38,821 bases of DNA from NCBI GenBank assembly GCA_964452575.1, contig CAYVMN010000011.1, positions 1 through 38,821 on the forward strand, in the 5' to 3' direction. The position numbers and the translations under genes were made by a program. Origin of the DNA: CAYVMN01 sp964452575 (GTDB lineage: Bacteria > Desulfobacterota > DSM-4660 > Desulfatiglandales > Desulfatiglandaceae). This document shows, in pieces, positions 6,593-15,676 of this stretch (the first letter of the stretch is position 1; each line of letters begins with the position of its first letter). A model generated the notes under the pieces. It did no database searches. It was not told the origin of the DNA and saw nothing but the letters and a program-made list of their open reading frames with translations.

Positions 6593-8985
6593 CCAGGTAT
6601 AGGAATTATGGCGTGAAAAGGGTGTTCAAGATCACAATTTGGGTTTTTTCTTTAGTGGCATTTCTGGGGATATGTGTTGCTGTATATTTCTGGTATGTAT
6701 GGTCCAGCAACCTGCCTTACATAGGATCTGTTAGGGAATACCGACCGCCAATTATTACAGAGATATATAGCGACGATGAGGAGGTAATCGGGAGGTTCTG
6801 GGAGGAAAAGAGGATTGTCGTCTCCCTTGAAGGGCTGCCGAAACATCTCATCCAGGCCTTCGTGGCGGCCGAAGACTCGCGCTTCTTTGAGCACGAAGGC
6901 CTGGACATACTAGGGATAATAAGGGCCTTTTTCAAAAACCTTGCAGCCGGTAAGGTAGAGCAGGGAGGCAGCACCATCACACAACAGGTAACAAAGTCGC
7001 TCCTCCTCAAAAATAGCGAAAAGACCTATCGAAGAAAGGCCAGGGAGGCCATTTTATCCATCCAGCTTGAGAGGGCTTTTTCCAAGGAAAAAATCCTATT
7101 CCTCTACCTGAACCAGATGTATCTAGGGCAGGGGACCTATGGCGTGGAGGCTGCGGCTCGAACTTACTTCGGGAAGTCTGCAAAGGACTTGGACCTTGCC
7201 CAGTCGGCCCTTCTGGCAGGACTTCCCCAGGCCCCGGCGAGATACTCTCCGGTCTCTCATTTTGACCGCGCCAAGGCCAGACAGAAATATGTCCTGGAAA
7301 GGATGCGAGCAGAAGGATATATCAGCAATAAACAATTCAATCAGGCCCTTGAGATTCCCCTTGAAATCAAGACTGAAACCGAAAACACCTTTGCAAAGGC
7401 ACCATACTTTACAGAGCACGTCCGGCGATATCTCCTCAAGAAATATGGCAAAGATCTCCTGTATCGGGGAGGGCTGAAGGTCTATACCACCGTGGATCTG
7501 GATATGCAGGTCAAGGCCAGAGAGGCCCTTGGAAAGGGACTGGCAGAACTGGACAAGAGGGAAGGGTACAGGGGGCCGCTTAGACATCTCAGGTCAGAAG
7601 AGAATAATGGTTATATGATGGGGGCCCTTCAGAGGCCTGCCGACTCATTCTTCCAGATCGGTTCAGTTGTCGAAGGGCTGGTCTTAGATGTGGATGATGA
7701 GAAAGGGGAGGCAAGTGTCTGGGTGGGAGGAATAATAGGCCGTCTCCCACTTTCAGGGATGAAATGGGCCAGGAGGCCTAATCCGGAAATAGCTTACTAC
7801 AATGCCAGGGTGAAGAGGCCATCAACGGTCCTGAAGAGGGGTGATGTGATCCTGGTGGGTCTGGAGGAAAAACTGTCTGCTCCGGCAGGTCGAACGGGCT
7901 TCTCCTGGGAGCTTTCCCTGGAGCAGACCCCAGAGGTCCAAGGCGCCCTTTTGTGCATGGTTCCAGAGATAGGTGAAGTCAGGGCCATGGTCGGCGGCAG
8001 AGATTTCGCGTCGAGCCAGTTTAATCGGGCGATTCAGTCCAATCGGCAGCCGGGCTCTGCCTTCAAGCCGATCATTTACGCCGCAGCCCTTGACAAGGGT
8101 ATGAGCCCGGCCAAGATCATTATGGATGCCCCCATTATCTCTGGGTCCGTAACAGGTGATGAGGACGAGGTCTGGAAGCCAAAGAATTATAAGGAGAAAT
8201 TCTTTGGGCCCACGCTCTTTAGGACCGGTCTTATCGAATCGAGAAATGTCATTACCGTGAAGATATTAAAGGATATAGGAGTCGACTATACGGTTCAATA
8301 TGCAAAGAAGATGGGCCTTGAATCCGATCTCAATCCTGACCTCTCCCTGGCACTTGGTTCATCAGGGGTATCATTGCTCGAGTTAACTAGGGCATATGCG
8401 GTGTTTGCCAACGGAGGGTTGCTGGTGAAGCCCATCTTTATTAAACGGATTGTTGACCGCGGCGGTCGGGTAATCGAGGAGAATCAGCCTGAGGACCAGC
8501 GAGTCATATCAAAGGAGACCGCCTACGTGATGACTGATCTCATGAAGGCCGTGATTCAGGAAGGGACCGGGTGGAGGATTAAGGCCCTGAAGAGGCCCGC
8601 GGCCGGGAAGACCGGGACCACCAACAACCTCTGGGATGCATGGTTCATGGGATATACGCCTGACCTTGTGACAGGGGTGTGGGTCGGCTATGACGACCGA
8701 AAGGCCATGGGCAAGGGTGAGACCGGCTCAAGGGCGGCCAGCCCCATCTGGCTATATTTTATGTCTGAGGTATTGAAGGATCGCCCTGAGGTAGATTTCA
8801 AGGCCCCTGAGGGGGTTGTGTTTGCCAAGATTGACGAGAAGACAGGGCTCTTGGCCGGGGTCCATTCCGAGAAAGCGGTATTCCAGACCTTCAAGGAAGG
8901 GACAGAACCAAGAGAATACTCTCCGGGCCCCAACTCTCGCAGGTCAGGACAGTTCCTGGAACTGGACATGGCTTCTGACAGGTAA
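6589..8985 (+). CDS. mrcA: Penicillin-binding protein 1A (bifunctional transglycosylase/transpeptidase)
   Basis: A 798-residue class A PBP that polymerises and cross-links peptidoglycan in the periplasm. After a basic N-terminus comes one membrane anchor (about residues 14-36). The GT51 domain has the catalytic Glu95 in AAEDSRFFEHEG and the QGGSTITQQ block (125-133). A regulatory OB-like region follows (about 320-440). The transpeptidase domain has SxxK at Ser490-Lys493 (PGSAFKP), SRN at 551-553 and KTGT at 674-677. All catalytic motifs are intact. The start is TTG at 6589, overlapping the flavoprotein stop by four bases; an in-frame GTG lies at 6613. Family members run about 750-850 residues, so the gene is complete. 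Confidence 0.95.
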   Translation: MTRYRNYGVKRVFKITIWVFSLVAFLGICVAVYFWYVWSSNLPYIGSVREYRPPIITEIYSDDEEVIGRFWEEKRIVVSLEGLPKHLIQAFVAAEDSRFFEHEGLDILGIIRAFFKNLAAGKVEQGGSTITQQVTKSLLLKNSEKTYRRKAREAILSIQLERAFSKEKILFLYLNQMYLGQGTYGVEAAARTYFGKSAKDLDLAQSALLAGLPQAPARYSPVSHFDRAKARQKYVLERMRAEGYISNKQFNQALEIPLEIKTETENTFAKAPYFTEHVRRYLLKKYGKDLLYRGGLKVYTTVDLDMQVKAREALGKGLAELDKREGYRGPLRHLRSEENNGYMMGALQRPADSFFQIGSVVEGLVLDVDDEKGEASVWVGGIIGRLPLSGMKWARRPNPEIAYYNARVKRPSTVLKRGDVILVGLEEKLSAPAGRTGFSWELSLEQTPEVQGALLCMVPEIGEVRAMVGGRDFASSQFNRAIQSNRQPGSAFKPIIYAAALDKGMSPAKIIMDAPIISGSVTGDEDEVWKPKNYKEKFFGPTLFRTGLIESRNVITVKILKDIGVDYTVQYAKKMGLESDLNPDLSLALGSSGVSLLELTRAYAVFANGGLLVKPIFIKRIVDRGGRVIEENQPEDQRVISKETAYVMTDLMKAVIQEGTGWRIKALKRPAAGKTGTTNNLWDAWFMGYTPDLVTGVWVGYDDRKAMGKGETGSRAASPIWLYFMSEVLKDRPEVDFKAPEGVVFAKIDEKTGLLAGVHSEKAVFQTFKEGTEPREYSPGPNSRRSGQFLELDMASDR

Positions 8986-8991
8986 CTGCCG

Positions 8992-10299
8992 TCACTCCAG
9001 GTCTTTGACCCCTTGGAGTACCGTATCAAAGAGCTCCCTGACCTCACCTTTATCGAGACAGGAAAACGCAACCCTTAGGTCTGCCTTGCCCAAAGAGATA
9101 AGCCCCATCCCGTACCTCTCCAGGAGATGGACCCTCAGCGGTTCTGCTTCAACGGTTTTCAGTTTCAGACACATGAAGTATCCGGAGTTGAATGGGTAAG
9201 GTTCCCAAGCCCCCTCATATTTTGAATCGGCGAGGACCCGCTTGACTTCTAGGGCACGCTCTCTCATTATCCGGAACTTCTCTTCCTTCTCCTGATAGTA
9301 GCTGTCAGATTGCAACGACCGCAGCACTATTTCCTGACTCAGATGGGAGGCGTTTGAGATAGAACCTCTCACTGCACCAGCCGTCTTCTTCTCAAGGGCA
9401 TCATAAAGAGGTTCAGGGTCCCCCTGAAAGGATGCCCCGTAGGTGACAAAACCGACCCTCAGTCCCCATACGTAGTTCTCTTTCGTGGCCGCATCTAGCT
9501 TGATGGCAATGAGTCGCGGATGACGGTCGAGGAGCCTTGAAAATATGGACTCTTTGAGAGTTTCCTCCTCGTAAAACAGGCCGAAATAGGCATCGTCTGT
9601 GAGTGCGAGGATATTTATTCCCTCATGGGCAAGATCTGAGAGGACTTCAGCAATACGTTCTGCCTCGCCCGGGGTGACAGAGTAGCCCGTGGGATTATTG
9701 GGGAAGTTGAGGATCACGATAATCTTGCCTCTGCCCTCGGCCTGAGACCGGGCGCACGACTCAAAGGCGTCCAGGTTAAATCGGCCGCGGCTGTCGAATA
9801 AGGTGTAATTGACTATGCGGGCCCCCCTTCGAACTTGAAAGATCAGGTTATAGTTGCCCCACATCTTATCGGGAAGGATGATTGTGTCTCCAGGGTCCAC
9901 CCACATGTCAGAGACGACGCTCAGCCCATGGGTAATTGCATTCGTCACCACCGGGAGGCTGATCTCCTTAACTTGAATGGATGGATTCTTGTCAAGGACG
10001 GCCTGCTTCCACGCCTGACGCAGGGGCATGATCCCAAAAGACGGGGCATAGGTGATAGCGTCCTCCGGTTCAAGTCCCTTGATCATGGCCATAATGGAAG
10101 GAAGGAACATGGTCCGGCCCTTTTCGGTTGCCATGCCAACCGTGGCGTTAAATCTGTAGGCCTTTTCCTTGGCCTCGGCGCTCTGGGTAAGGATTCCCTT
10201 TGGGAAAAAGAGGTTTTTGCCTACCTCTGATAGGGCCTCGTAGACATAGGGATTGGCCCCTTTTATCTTCTGGTTTAACTCTTCCGCGATCGGATTCAT
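8992..10299 (-). CDS. Class I/II PLP-dependent aminotransferase
   Basis: A 435-residue fold-type-I aminotransferase. The visible PLP motifs are NFPNNPTG (about 198-205), TDDAYFG (234-240, Asp for the pyridine nitrogen), the Schiff-base Lys273 in DAATKENYVWG, and Arg281. A C-terminal RVAFSCLDKGEV segment probably carries the carboxylate-binding Arg. The spacing AATKENYVWGLRVGF is typical of aspartate/aromatic-type enzymes, but the amino-acid substrate cannot be assigned. The start at 10299 is supported by AAAGGAAGG just upstream; a longer in-frame ORF extends 22 residues further without a site. It converges on the PBP1A gene with only six bases between, and no partner gene is adjacent. Confidence 0.88.
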   Translation of the reverse strand: MNPIAEELNQKIKGANPYVYEALSEVGKNLFFPKGILTQSAEAKEKAYRFNATVGMATEKGRTMFLPSIMAMIKGLEPEDAITYAPSFGIMPLRQAWKQAVLDKNPSIQVKEISLPVVTNAITHGLSVVSDMWVDPGDTIILPDKMWGNYNLIFQVRRGARIVNYTLFDSRGRFNLDAFESCARSQAEGRGKIIVILNFPNNPTGYSVTPGEAERIAEVLSDLAHEGINILALTDDAYFGLFYEEETLKESIFSRLLDRHPRLIAIKLDAATKENYVWGLRVGFVTYGASFQGDPEPLYDALEKKTAGAVRGSISNASHLSQEIVLRSLQSDSYYQEKEEKFRIMRERALEVKRVLADSKYEGAWEPYPFNSGYFMCLKLKTVEAEPLRVHLLERYGMGLISLGKADLRVAFSCLDKGEVRELFDTVLQGVKDLE

Positions 10300-10365
10300 A
10301 GGACCTTCCTTTCTTTTCTCACGGGCAGTACCTTTGGCGCCACAGTCCGGCAGCACCAGCAGCAA

Positions 10366-10688
10366 ATCACATGACCTTTTCTTTTGATTAGCCGGTGGTT
10401 CGAGGGATTGTCAAGAAAAATTATGGAGGCAATATTCAGGGGAGTGTAAGGCCAAACGGGGTCTTCGGTCCAGCCTGAAGGACCTGCTGTGGAAAATTTC
10501 AATTTGTCTTGACTTAAAAAGCTGGGTCTTAATATATAGAATTATAGTTCCAGGGTACCAAGTTCATTTATAAGAATTCTGGTAATGCCTTGGCATTCGC
10601 GGTCCTCCCTCCGGGCCGGAAGCTGCCTTTCTTTCAAAACGCTAAGGTGTTACGAATCCTAAAGATTGGGAGATAAGGAGACGAAGTT
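10366..10688. other. Divergent intergenic region between the aminotransferase and the thiolase operon
   Basis: About 320 bases without a gene, upstream of both neighbours. It holds the sigma70-like promoter at 10509-10538 and, at its end, a GGAGATAAGGAG ribosome-binding stretch for the thiolase gene. A roughly 150-base leader would lie between promoter and start codon. No riboswitch was recognised in it. Confidence 0.5.
10509..10538 (+). promoter_or_regulatory. Predicted sigma70-type promoter of the thiolase-mutase operon
   Basis: TTGACT (10509-10514) and TATATA (10533-10538) are separated by 18 bases in an A/T-rich context, upstream of the first gene of the acyl-CoA operon. Both hexamers are one or two bases from consensus. 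Prediction only. Confidence 0.5.
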
Positions 10689-11975
10689 ATGGGAGATGTG
10701 GTAATTGTGTCAGGCGCAAGGACGGCAGTTGGTGCCTTTGGTGGTACCCTTAAAGGGACGCCCGTGGTTGAGCTGGGTGCTATTGTGCTGAGGGAAACCC
10801 TCAAGAAGGTCAATCTGAGGCCATTGGCTACCGAGGCCCTGACCCGGTTTGAGCCAGAGGGTCTTAGAGGCAGTGGGACGATCGATCTTGAGAAAGAGGG
10901 GTATAAATATGATGATTCCCTGCAACCCATCCAGATTGATGAAGTGATCATGGGTAATGTGGTAGGTGCCGGTCAGGGACAGAATGTGACCCGTCAGGCC
11001 ATGATCAAGGCAGGTATTTCAAAGGAAACGGGTGCCTTTACCGTAAACAAGGTGTGTGCATCGGGGATGAAGGCGGTAGCGCTTGCTACACAGGCGATCC
11101 GGGCCGGGGATGCCGAGGTGATCCTGGCAGGTGGAATGGAGAATATGAGCCTGATTCCTTACGCCTTGCCGGCTGCCAGGTGGGGAGCCCGCATGAACAA
11201 TGCGGATCTGGTGGACCTGATGGTCCTTGATGGTCTCTTTGAGATCTTTTATGGGTACCACATGGGTATGACCGCCGAAAACATTGCTGAAAAATATGGA
11301 ATTACACGAGAAGACCAGGATGAACTCGGTGCACTGAGCCACCAACGCGCCAGAAAGGCCATTGTAGACGGGATCTTCAAGGATGAGATCGTGCCTGTGG
11401 AGATCCCCCAGAGGAAAGGGGAGCCTATTCTGTTTGCTATTGATGAAAGACCCATGGATACCAGTGTGGAAAAGATGGCCAAGCTCAGCCCGGCATTCAA
11501 GAAAAACGGCACCGTTACAGCCGGAAACGCATCCGGTATCAATGACGCGGCAGCCGCCTTGCTCCTTATGCCAGATCACAAGGCAAAGGAACTCGGTCTG
11601 AAATCCCTGGTGAAAATCAGGGGGAGCGCCTATGCCGGCGTAGACCCGGCCTACATGGGGTTAGGGCCTATTCCCGCAATAAGAAAGATCCTGGACAGGG
11701 AGAAACTTACCATTGGGGATTTTGGGGCCATAGAGCTCAATGAGGCCTTCGCTGCCCAGGCCATAGCCTGTATGAGGGAACTGAAATGCGACGTGGAAAA
11801 GACCAACGTCCATGGAGGCGGGATCTCTATCGGTCATCCAATAGGGTGTACGGGTGCCCGGATTATACTGACCCTGATGGGAATCATGTTAAGAGAAGGC
11901 CATGGGCTGGGGCTGGCATCGCTCTGTATCGGTGGCGGCCAGGGCATGGCAACGGTGCTGGAAAGGAGTGAGTGA
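10689..11975 (+). CDS. Acetyl-CoA acetyltransferase (thiolase) with a 34-residue insertion
   Basis: A 428-residue thiolase that cleaves acetoacetyl-CoA with CoA to two acetyl-CoA, or the reverse. The catalytic residues are present: Cys123 in VNKVCASGMKA, His383 in GHPIGCTG, Cys413 in CIGGGQG; NEAFAAQ is at 351-357. The first Cys usually sits near residue 89. The difference comes from an extra segment of about 34 residues (around 46-80, RFEPEGLRGSGTIDLEKEGY) just before IDEVIMGN. AAGGAG precedes the ATG. It is the first gene of an operon with crotonase, acyl-CoA dehydrogenase and a B12 mutase, fitting the last step of butyryl-CoA oxidation. The stop overlaps the next start codon by one base. 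Confidence 0.95.
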   Translation: MGDVVIVSGARTAVGAFGGTLKGTPVVELGAIVLRETLKKVNLRPLATEALTRFEPEGLRGSGTIDLEKEGYKYDDSLQPIQIDEVIMGNVVGAGQGQNVTRQAMIKAGISKETGAFTVNKVCASGMKAVALATQAIRAGDAEVILAGGMENMSLIPYALPAARWGARMNNADLVDLMVLDGLFEIFYGYHMGMTAENIAEKYGITREDQDELGALSHQRARKAIVDGIFKDEIVPVEIPQRKGEPILFAIDERPMDTSVEKMAKLSPAFKKNGTVTAGNASGINDAAAALLLMPDHKAKELGLKSLVKIRGSAYAGVDPAYMGLGPIPAIRKILDREKLTIGDFGAIELNEAFAAQAIACMRELKCDVEKTNVHGGGISIGHPIGCTGARIILTLMGIMLREGHGLGLASLCIGGGQGMATVLERSE

Positions 11976-12763
11976 TGTCGTACGAAAATATTATCTTTCA
12001 GATACATGGGGTTGTGGCGGCCATAAAGTTTAACCGCCCCAAGGCCTTAAACGCCATTAATCCGGCCGTCCTGGAAGAGATGAATGCTGCACTTGACGAG
12101 GTTGAGGCAGATCCAACTTTGAGGGTCTTGATCCTGACCGGTAAAGGCGAGAAGGCCTTTGTGGCAGGCGCGGACATCTCATATATGGTGAAGCTTTCAC
12201 CCCTTGAGGGGCGCAAGTTTTCACGGCGCGGACACGAGCTTCTATTTCGCCTGGAAAGACTACCGATCCCTGTAATCGCATGCGTAAATGGCTTTGCCCT
12301 GGGAGGCGGGACCGAGATTGCAATGGCATGTGATTTCATCTATGCCTCAGAGAATGCCAAATTCGGTCAGCCGGAGATCAATCTGGGAATCATACCCGGA
12401 TTTGGCGGGACCCAGCGGCTCTCACGATTGGTAGGAAAGGCCAAGGCCAAGGAACTTTGTATGACAGGCGTTATGATCGATGCCCAGGAGGCCAAAGAGA
12501 TTGGACTTGTTAACAAGGTGTTTCCAGCCGATAGGCTGTGGGACGAGACCATGAAGACAGCCAATCTCATGGCCAGCAAAGGGAAGGTATCCCTGCGGGC
12601 AGCCAAACGCTGTGTAGATCAAGGCTATGACGTGGACCTGCCATCCGGTTGTTATATGGAAGCCGATGCCTTTGCATTATGTATGGCAAGCCCGGACCAA
12701 AAGGAAGGCATGACTGCGTTCCTGGAGAAGAGAAAACCGGAATTCAAAGGGGGGTTGACGTAA
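11975..12763 (+). CDS. Enoyl-CoA hydratase / crotonase
   Basis: A 262-residue crotonase-fold enzyme. The oxyanion-hole strand GKGEKAFVAGADI is followed by GFALGGGTEIAMACD and KFGQPEINLGIIPGFGGTQRL. Both catalytic glutamates of hydratases are present (Glu114 and Glu134, equivalent to rat Glu144 and Glu164), so hydration of crotonyl-CoA-type substrates to 3-hydroxyacyl-CoA is expected. ATG 11975 is preferred over the in-frame GTG 11972 because AAAGGAG lies six bases before it. The ATG overlaps the thiolase stop (TGATG), so the two are translationally coupled. It fits the hydration step of butyryl-CoA oxidation; specificity is inferred from context. Confidence 0.93.
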   Translation: MSYENIIFQIHGVVAAIKFNRPKALNAINPAVLEEMNAALDEVEADPTLRVLILTGKGEKAFVAGADISYMVKLSPLEGRKFSRRGHELLFRLERLPIPVIACVNGFALGGGTEIAMACDFIYASENAKFGQPEINLGIIPGFGGTQRLSRLVGKAKAKELCMTGVMIDAQEAKEIGLVNKVFPADRLWDETMKTANLMASKGKVSLRAAKRCVDQGYDVDLPSGCYMEADAFALCMASPDQKEGMTAFLEKRKPEFKGGLT

Positions 12764-12765
12764 AT

Positions 12766-13908
12766 ATGGACTTTGCCCTGAGTGAAGAGCAGCAGATGGT
12801 TAGAGATATTGCTCGGCGATTTGCAGAGGCTGAGATCAGGCCAAGGGCTGCGGAGCTAGATCAGACCCACGAGCATCCGGCAGATATTGTGAAGCAGCTG
12901 GGTGAATTGAAGATGATGGGGATAGCCGTACCCGAGGAGTACGGCGGAGCTGGTATGGACTATGTGAGTTACGTACTTGCCCTCATTGAGATCTCAAAGG
13001 CATGTGCCTCCACGGGGGTGATCATGTCCGTAAATAACTCCCTCTACTGTTTCCCTGTCGAGGCATATGGTACGGACGATCAAAAAAAGAAGTATCTCTA
13101 CCCGTGCGCGGCCGGCGAAAAGATCGGGTGCTACGGCCTGACCGAGGCAGGGGCCGGTTCGGACCCTGCCGGCATGCGGACCACGGCAGTGAAGGAAGGA
13201 GACGGGTGGGTGATAAATGGGGAAAAGAAGTTCATAACTAACGGCAATGTGGCATCCTATGGCGTGATTGCTGCGGTGACAGAAAAAGGGAAGGGCTATA
13301 AAGGGATCAGTTCCTTTGTGGTCGACTTTGAGAATACTCCAGGCTTCAAGGTGGGCCGGGTCGAGGAAAAGCTGGGCATCTGTGCCTCGGGGACCTCGGA
13401 ACTGGTCTTCGAGGGTGCCAGGCTCCCAGCTGGCGCCCTCCTTGGAGAAGAGGGTGGAGGCTTCAGACAGATGCTCACCACCCTTGACGGTGGTCGTATA
13501 GGGATTGCCTCCCAGGCAGTAGGCATCGGGAGGGCCGTTCTTGAAGAGGCACTGGAATACGCCAAGACAAGGGAACAATTCGGCAAACCTATTTCCTCCT
13601 TTCAGGCTATCCAGTGGAAACTGGCGGACATGGCAACAGAGCTGGATGCAGCAGAACTGCTTACCCTGAAGGCAGCCTGGCTGGAGGATCACAAGAAGCC
13701 CTATGAAAGAGCGGCCGCCATGGCCAAGATGTATGCCTCGGATGCCGCCATGAAGGCCTCGATAGAGGGAATCCAGGTCTTAGGCGGATATGGTTATTGC
13801 AAAGAGTATCCCATGGAGAGGCATATGAGAGATGCCAAAATATGCCAGATATATGAGGGTACCAATGAGATTATGAGGTTGGTGATTGCAAGAAATCTCC
13901 TGAAATGA
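12766..13908 (+). CDS. Short-chain acyl-CoA dehydrogenase (butyryl-CoA dehydrogenase-like)
   Basis: A 380-residue FAD enzyme of full family length. MDFALSEEQQMVRDIARRFA opens the N-terminal helical domain. GLTEAGAGSD (124-133) and FITNG (156-160) line the flavin and substrate pocket, and RDAKICQIYEGTNEIMRLVI carries the presumed catalytic base Glu364, at the position used by short-chain and butyryl-CoA dehydrogenases. The longer ORF begins inside the crotonase gene; ATG 12766, two bases after its TAA, gives the canonical N-terminus. In this operon it would oxidise butyryl-CoA to crotonyl-CoA. The electron-transfer flavoprotein it needs is not in the window. Confidence 0.93.
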   Translation: MDFALSEEQQMVRDIARRFAEAEIRPRAAELDQTHEHPADIVKQLGELKMMGIAVPEEYGGAGMDYVSYVLALIEISKACASTGVIMSVNNSLYCFPVEAYGTDDQKKKYLYPCAAGEKIGCYGLTEAGAGSDPAGMRTTAVKEGDGWVINGEKKFITNGNVASYGVIAAVTEKGKGYKGISSFVVDFENTPGFKVGRVEEKLGICASGTSELVFEGARLPAGALLGEEGGGFRQMLTTLDGGRIGIASQAVGIGRAVLEEALEYAKTREQFGKPISSFQAIQWKLADMATELDAAELLTLKAAWLEDHKKPYERAAAMAKMYASDAAMKASIEGIQVLGGYGYCKEYPMERHMRDAKICQIYEGTNEIMRLVIARNLLK

Positions 13909-13968
13909 TTTGTAAGTATCAATTGTAGGTCTTCAATAGGCAATATTCAATCGAAAGGGGGTTTTCCG

Positions 13969-15654
13969 ATGTCCTTCACATTTGACCAAAAGGTCTTTGA
14001 GGACATAGAGGAGGGTTATAAGAGATGGCAGGAGGACCTTGATAAGGCCTTCGCCTCAAAGCCCGAGCGTCTCGAGAGGTTCTCAACCGTCTCAGACAGG
14101 GAGATCAACAGGATATATACCCCTACAGACATCCGAGAGCAGGATTTCACTCGAGACCTTGGCTTCCCTGGCCAATATCCCTTTACACGCGGGGTTCAGC
14201 CCTCTATGTATCGAGGACAGCTGTGGACCATGAGGATGTTTGCTGGTCTTGGGACTGCAAAGGACACCAATAGACGTTTTCACCACCTTGTGAAGGCGGG
14301 TCAGACAGGGCTTTCCACGGCATTTGATATGCCTACCTTGATGGGATACGATACGGATTCACCTAAGGCGAGGGGCGAGGCAGGCAGGTGCGGGGTTGCA
14401 GTTGATACCTTGAGAGATATGGAGGACCTCTTTGAGGGGTTGCCCATAGACAGGATCACCACTTCCATGACCATTAATCCGCCGGCGCCTGTAATTTGGG
14501 CCATGTATATCGCCATGGCAGAGAAGAGGGGCATAGATAGAAGGCAGATAGGCGGCACCATCCAAAACGACATGCTCAAGGAATTCATCGCCCAGAAGAC
14601 CTTCATGTGCCCGCCTGAACCTTCCGTCCGACTTATTACGGACACGGTGGAATTTGGTACGAAGGAGGTGCCGCGATGGAATACCATCAGTATAAGCGGC
14701 TACCATATCAGAGAGGCCGGCTCCACTTCGGTTCAGGAGCTTGCGTTCACACTGGGTGACGGAATTGCATATACCGAGGCAGCTATTGAAAGGGGCCTAA
14801 ATGTGGACGACTTTGCCCCCCGTTTTTCCTTCTTTTTCAATTCCCATCTCGATTTCTTTGAGGAGATAGCCAAGTTTCGGGCGGCCAGACGGATGTGGGC
14901 AAGAATCATGAAGGAGAGGTTCAAGGCCAGAGATCCCAGGTCGTTGTGGCTGCGGTTTCACACCCAGACGGCTGGGTGTTCCCTTACGGCCCAGCAGGCC
15001 TATAACAATGTGGTCAGGACAACCCTGGAGGCCTTGGCAGCGGTCTTGGGGGGTACACAGTCGCTTCACACTAATTCCCTTGACGAGGTGCTGGCCATAC
15101 CCACTGAGGAGGCGGCGACTATCGCTCTGAGGACCCAGCAGATAATTGCAGAGGAATCGGGGGTAACCAATACCATCGACCCCTTGGGTGGCTCCTATTT
15201 TGTGGAGAGCTTAACCAACCGGCTCGAGGAAGAGGCCTTCGAAATTATCCGGAAGATCGACGACATGGGTGGAATGCTTGCTGCGATAGAAAAAAACTAC
15301 CCCCAGCAGGAGATAGCCGACTCGGCCTATCACTACCAGATGCAGATCGACGAGAAAAAGAGGACCGTTGTGGGGGTAAACAAGTATGTCACTTCAGAGG
15401 AGATTCCGGTGGAGGTCCTTGAAATAGATGAGGAGCTCGAAAGGCTTCAGATAGAGAAGACCAATCGGATCAAGAATGAACGTGATAACAGGAAGGTGAA
15501 GGAATGCCTCGAAAAGGTGGGGGAGGCCTGTGCAGGGGACCAGAATACCATGGAGCCCCTGCTGCAGGCCGTGAATGCCTATGCTACACTTCAGGAGATA
15601 TGTGACGTCTTCAGACGCGTATTCGGGGAGTATAGAGATCCTGGGATCTATTAA
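13969..15654 (+). CDS. icmA: B12-dependent acyl-CoA mutase large subunit, predicted isobutyryl-CoA mutase
   Basis: A 561-residue TIM-barrel subunit lacking its own B12 domain, ending at EYRDPGIY. By family it is a methylmalonyl-CoA mutase alpha homologue (TRGVQPSMYRGQLWTMR, GTIQNDMLKEF, ISISGYHIREAG, FHTQTAG). Against Propionibacterium MCM it aligns with a constant offset of two: His246 equals His244, Phe91 (WTMRMFAG) falls at Tyr89, and Gln209 (EFIAQKTF) falls at Arg207. Tyr/Arg bind the carboxylate of methylmalonyl-CoA; Phe/Gln is the pair described for isobutyryl-CoA mutase. It should therefore interconvert isobutyryl-CoA and butyryl-CoA, or a similar uncharged substrate. The alignment was done by eye. 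The small subunit and MeaB follow directly. Confidence 0.85.
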   Translation: MSFTFDQKVFEDIEEGYKRWQEDLDKAFASKPERLERFSTVSDREINRIYTPTDIREQDFTRDLGFPGQYPFTRGVQPSMYRGQLWTMRMFAGLGTAKDTNRRFHHLVKAGQTGLSTAFDMPTLMGYDTDSPKARGEAGRCGVAVDTLRDMEDLFEGLPIDRITTSMTINPPAPVIWAMYIAMAEKRGIDRRQIGGTIQNDMLKEFIAQKTFMCPPEPSVRLITDTVEFGTKEVPRWNTISISGYHIREAGSTSVQELAFTLGDGIAYTEAAIERGLNVDDFAPRFSFFFNSHLDFFEEIAKFRAARRMWARIMKERFKARDPRSLWLRFHTQTAGCSLTAQQAYNNVVRTTLEALAAVLGGTQSLHTNSLDEVLAIPTEEAATIALRTQQIIAEESGVTNTIDPLGGSYFVESLTNRLEEEAFEIIRKIDDMGGMLAAIEKNYPQQEIADSAYHYQMQIDEKKRTVVGVNKYVTSEEIPVEVLEIDEELERLQIEKTNRIKNERDNRKVKECLEKVGEACAGDQNTMEPLLQAVNAYATLQEICDVFRRVFGEYRDPGIY

Positions 15655-15676
15655 GAGATTGAGGAGCGAGGATTCT

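Noticed and set aside
12994..13692. 232-codon minus-strand ORF over the acyl-CoA dehydrogenase
   Set aside because: Antisense to a complete, well-recognised gene; the translation has no domain pattern.
13909..13968. Cobalamin riboswitch ahead of the B12 mutase
   Set aside because: The gap is 60 bases, too short for the aptamer, and no B12-box-like sequence was seen here or in the operon leader at 10539-10688.
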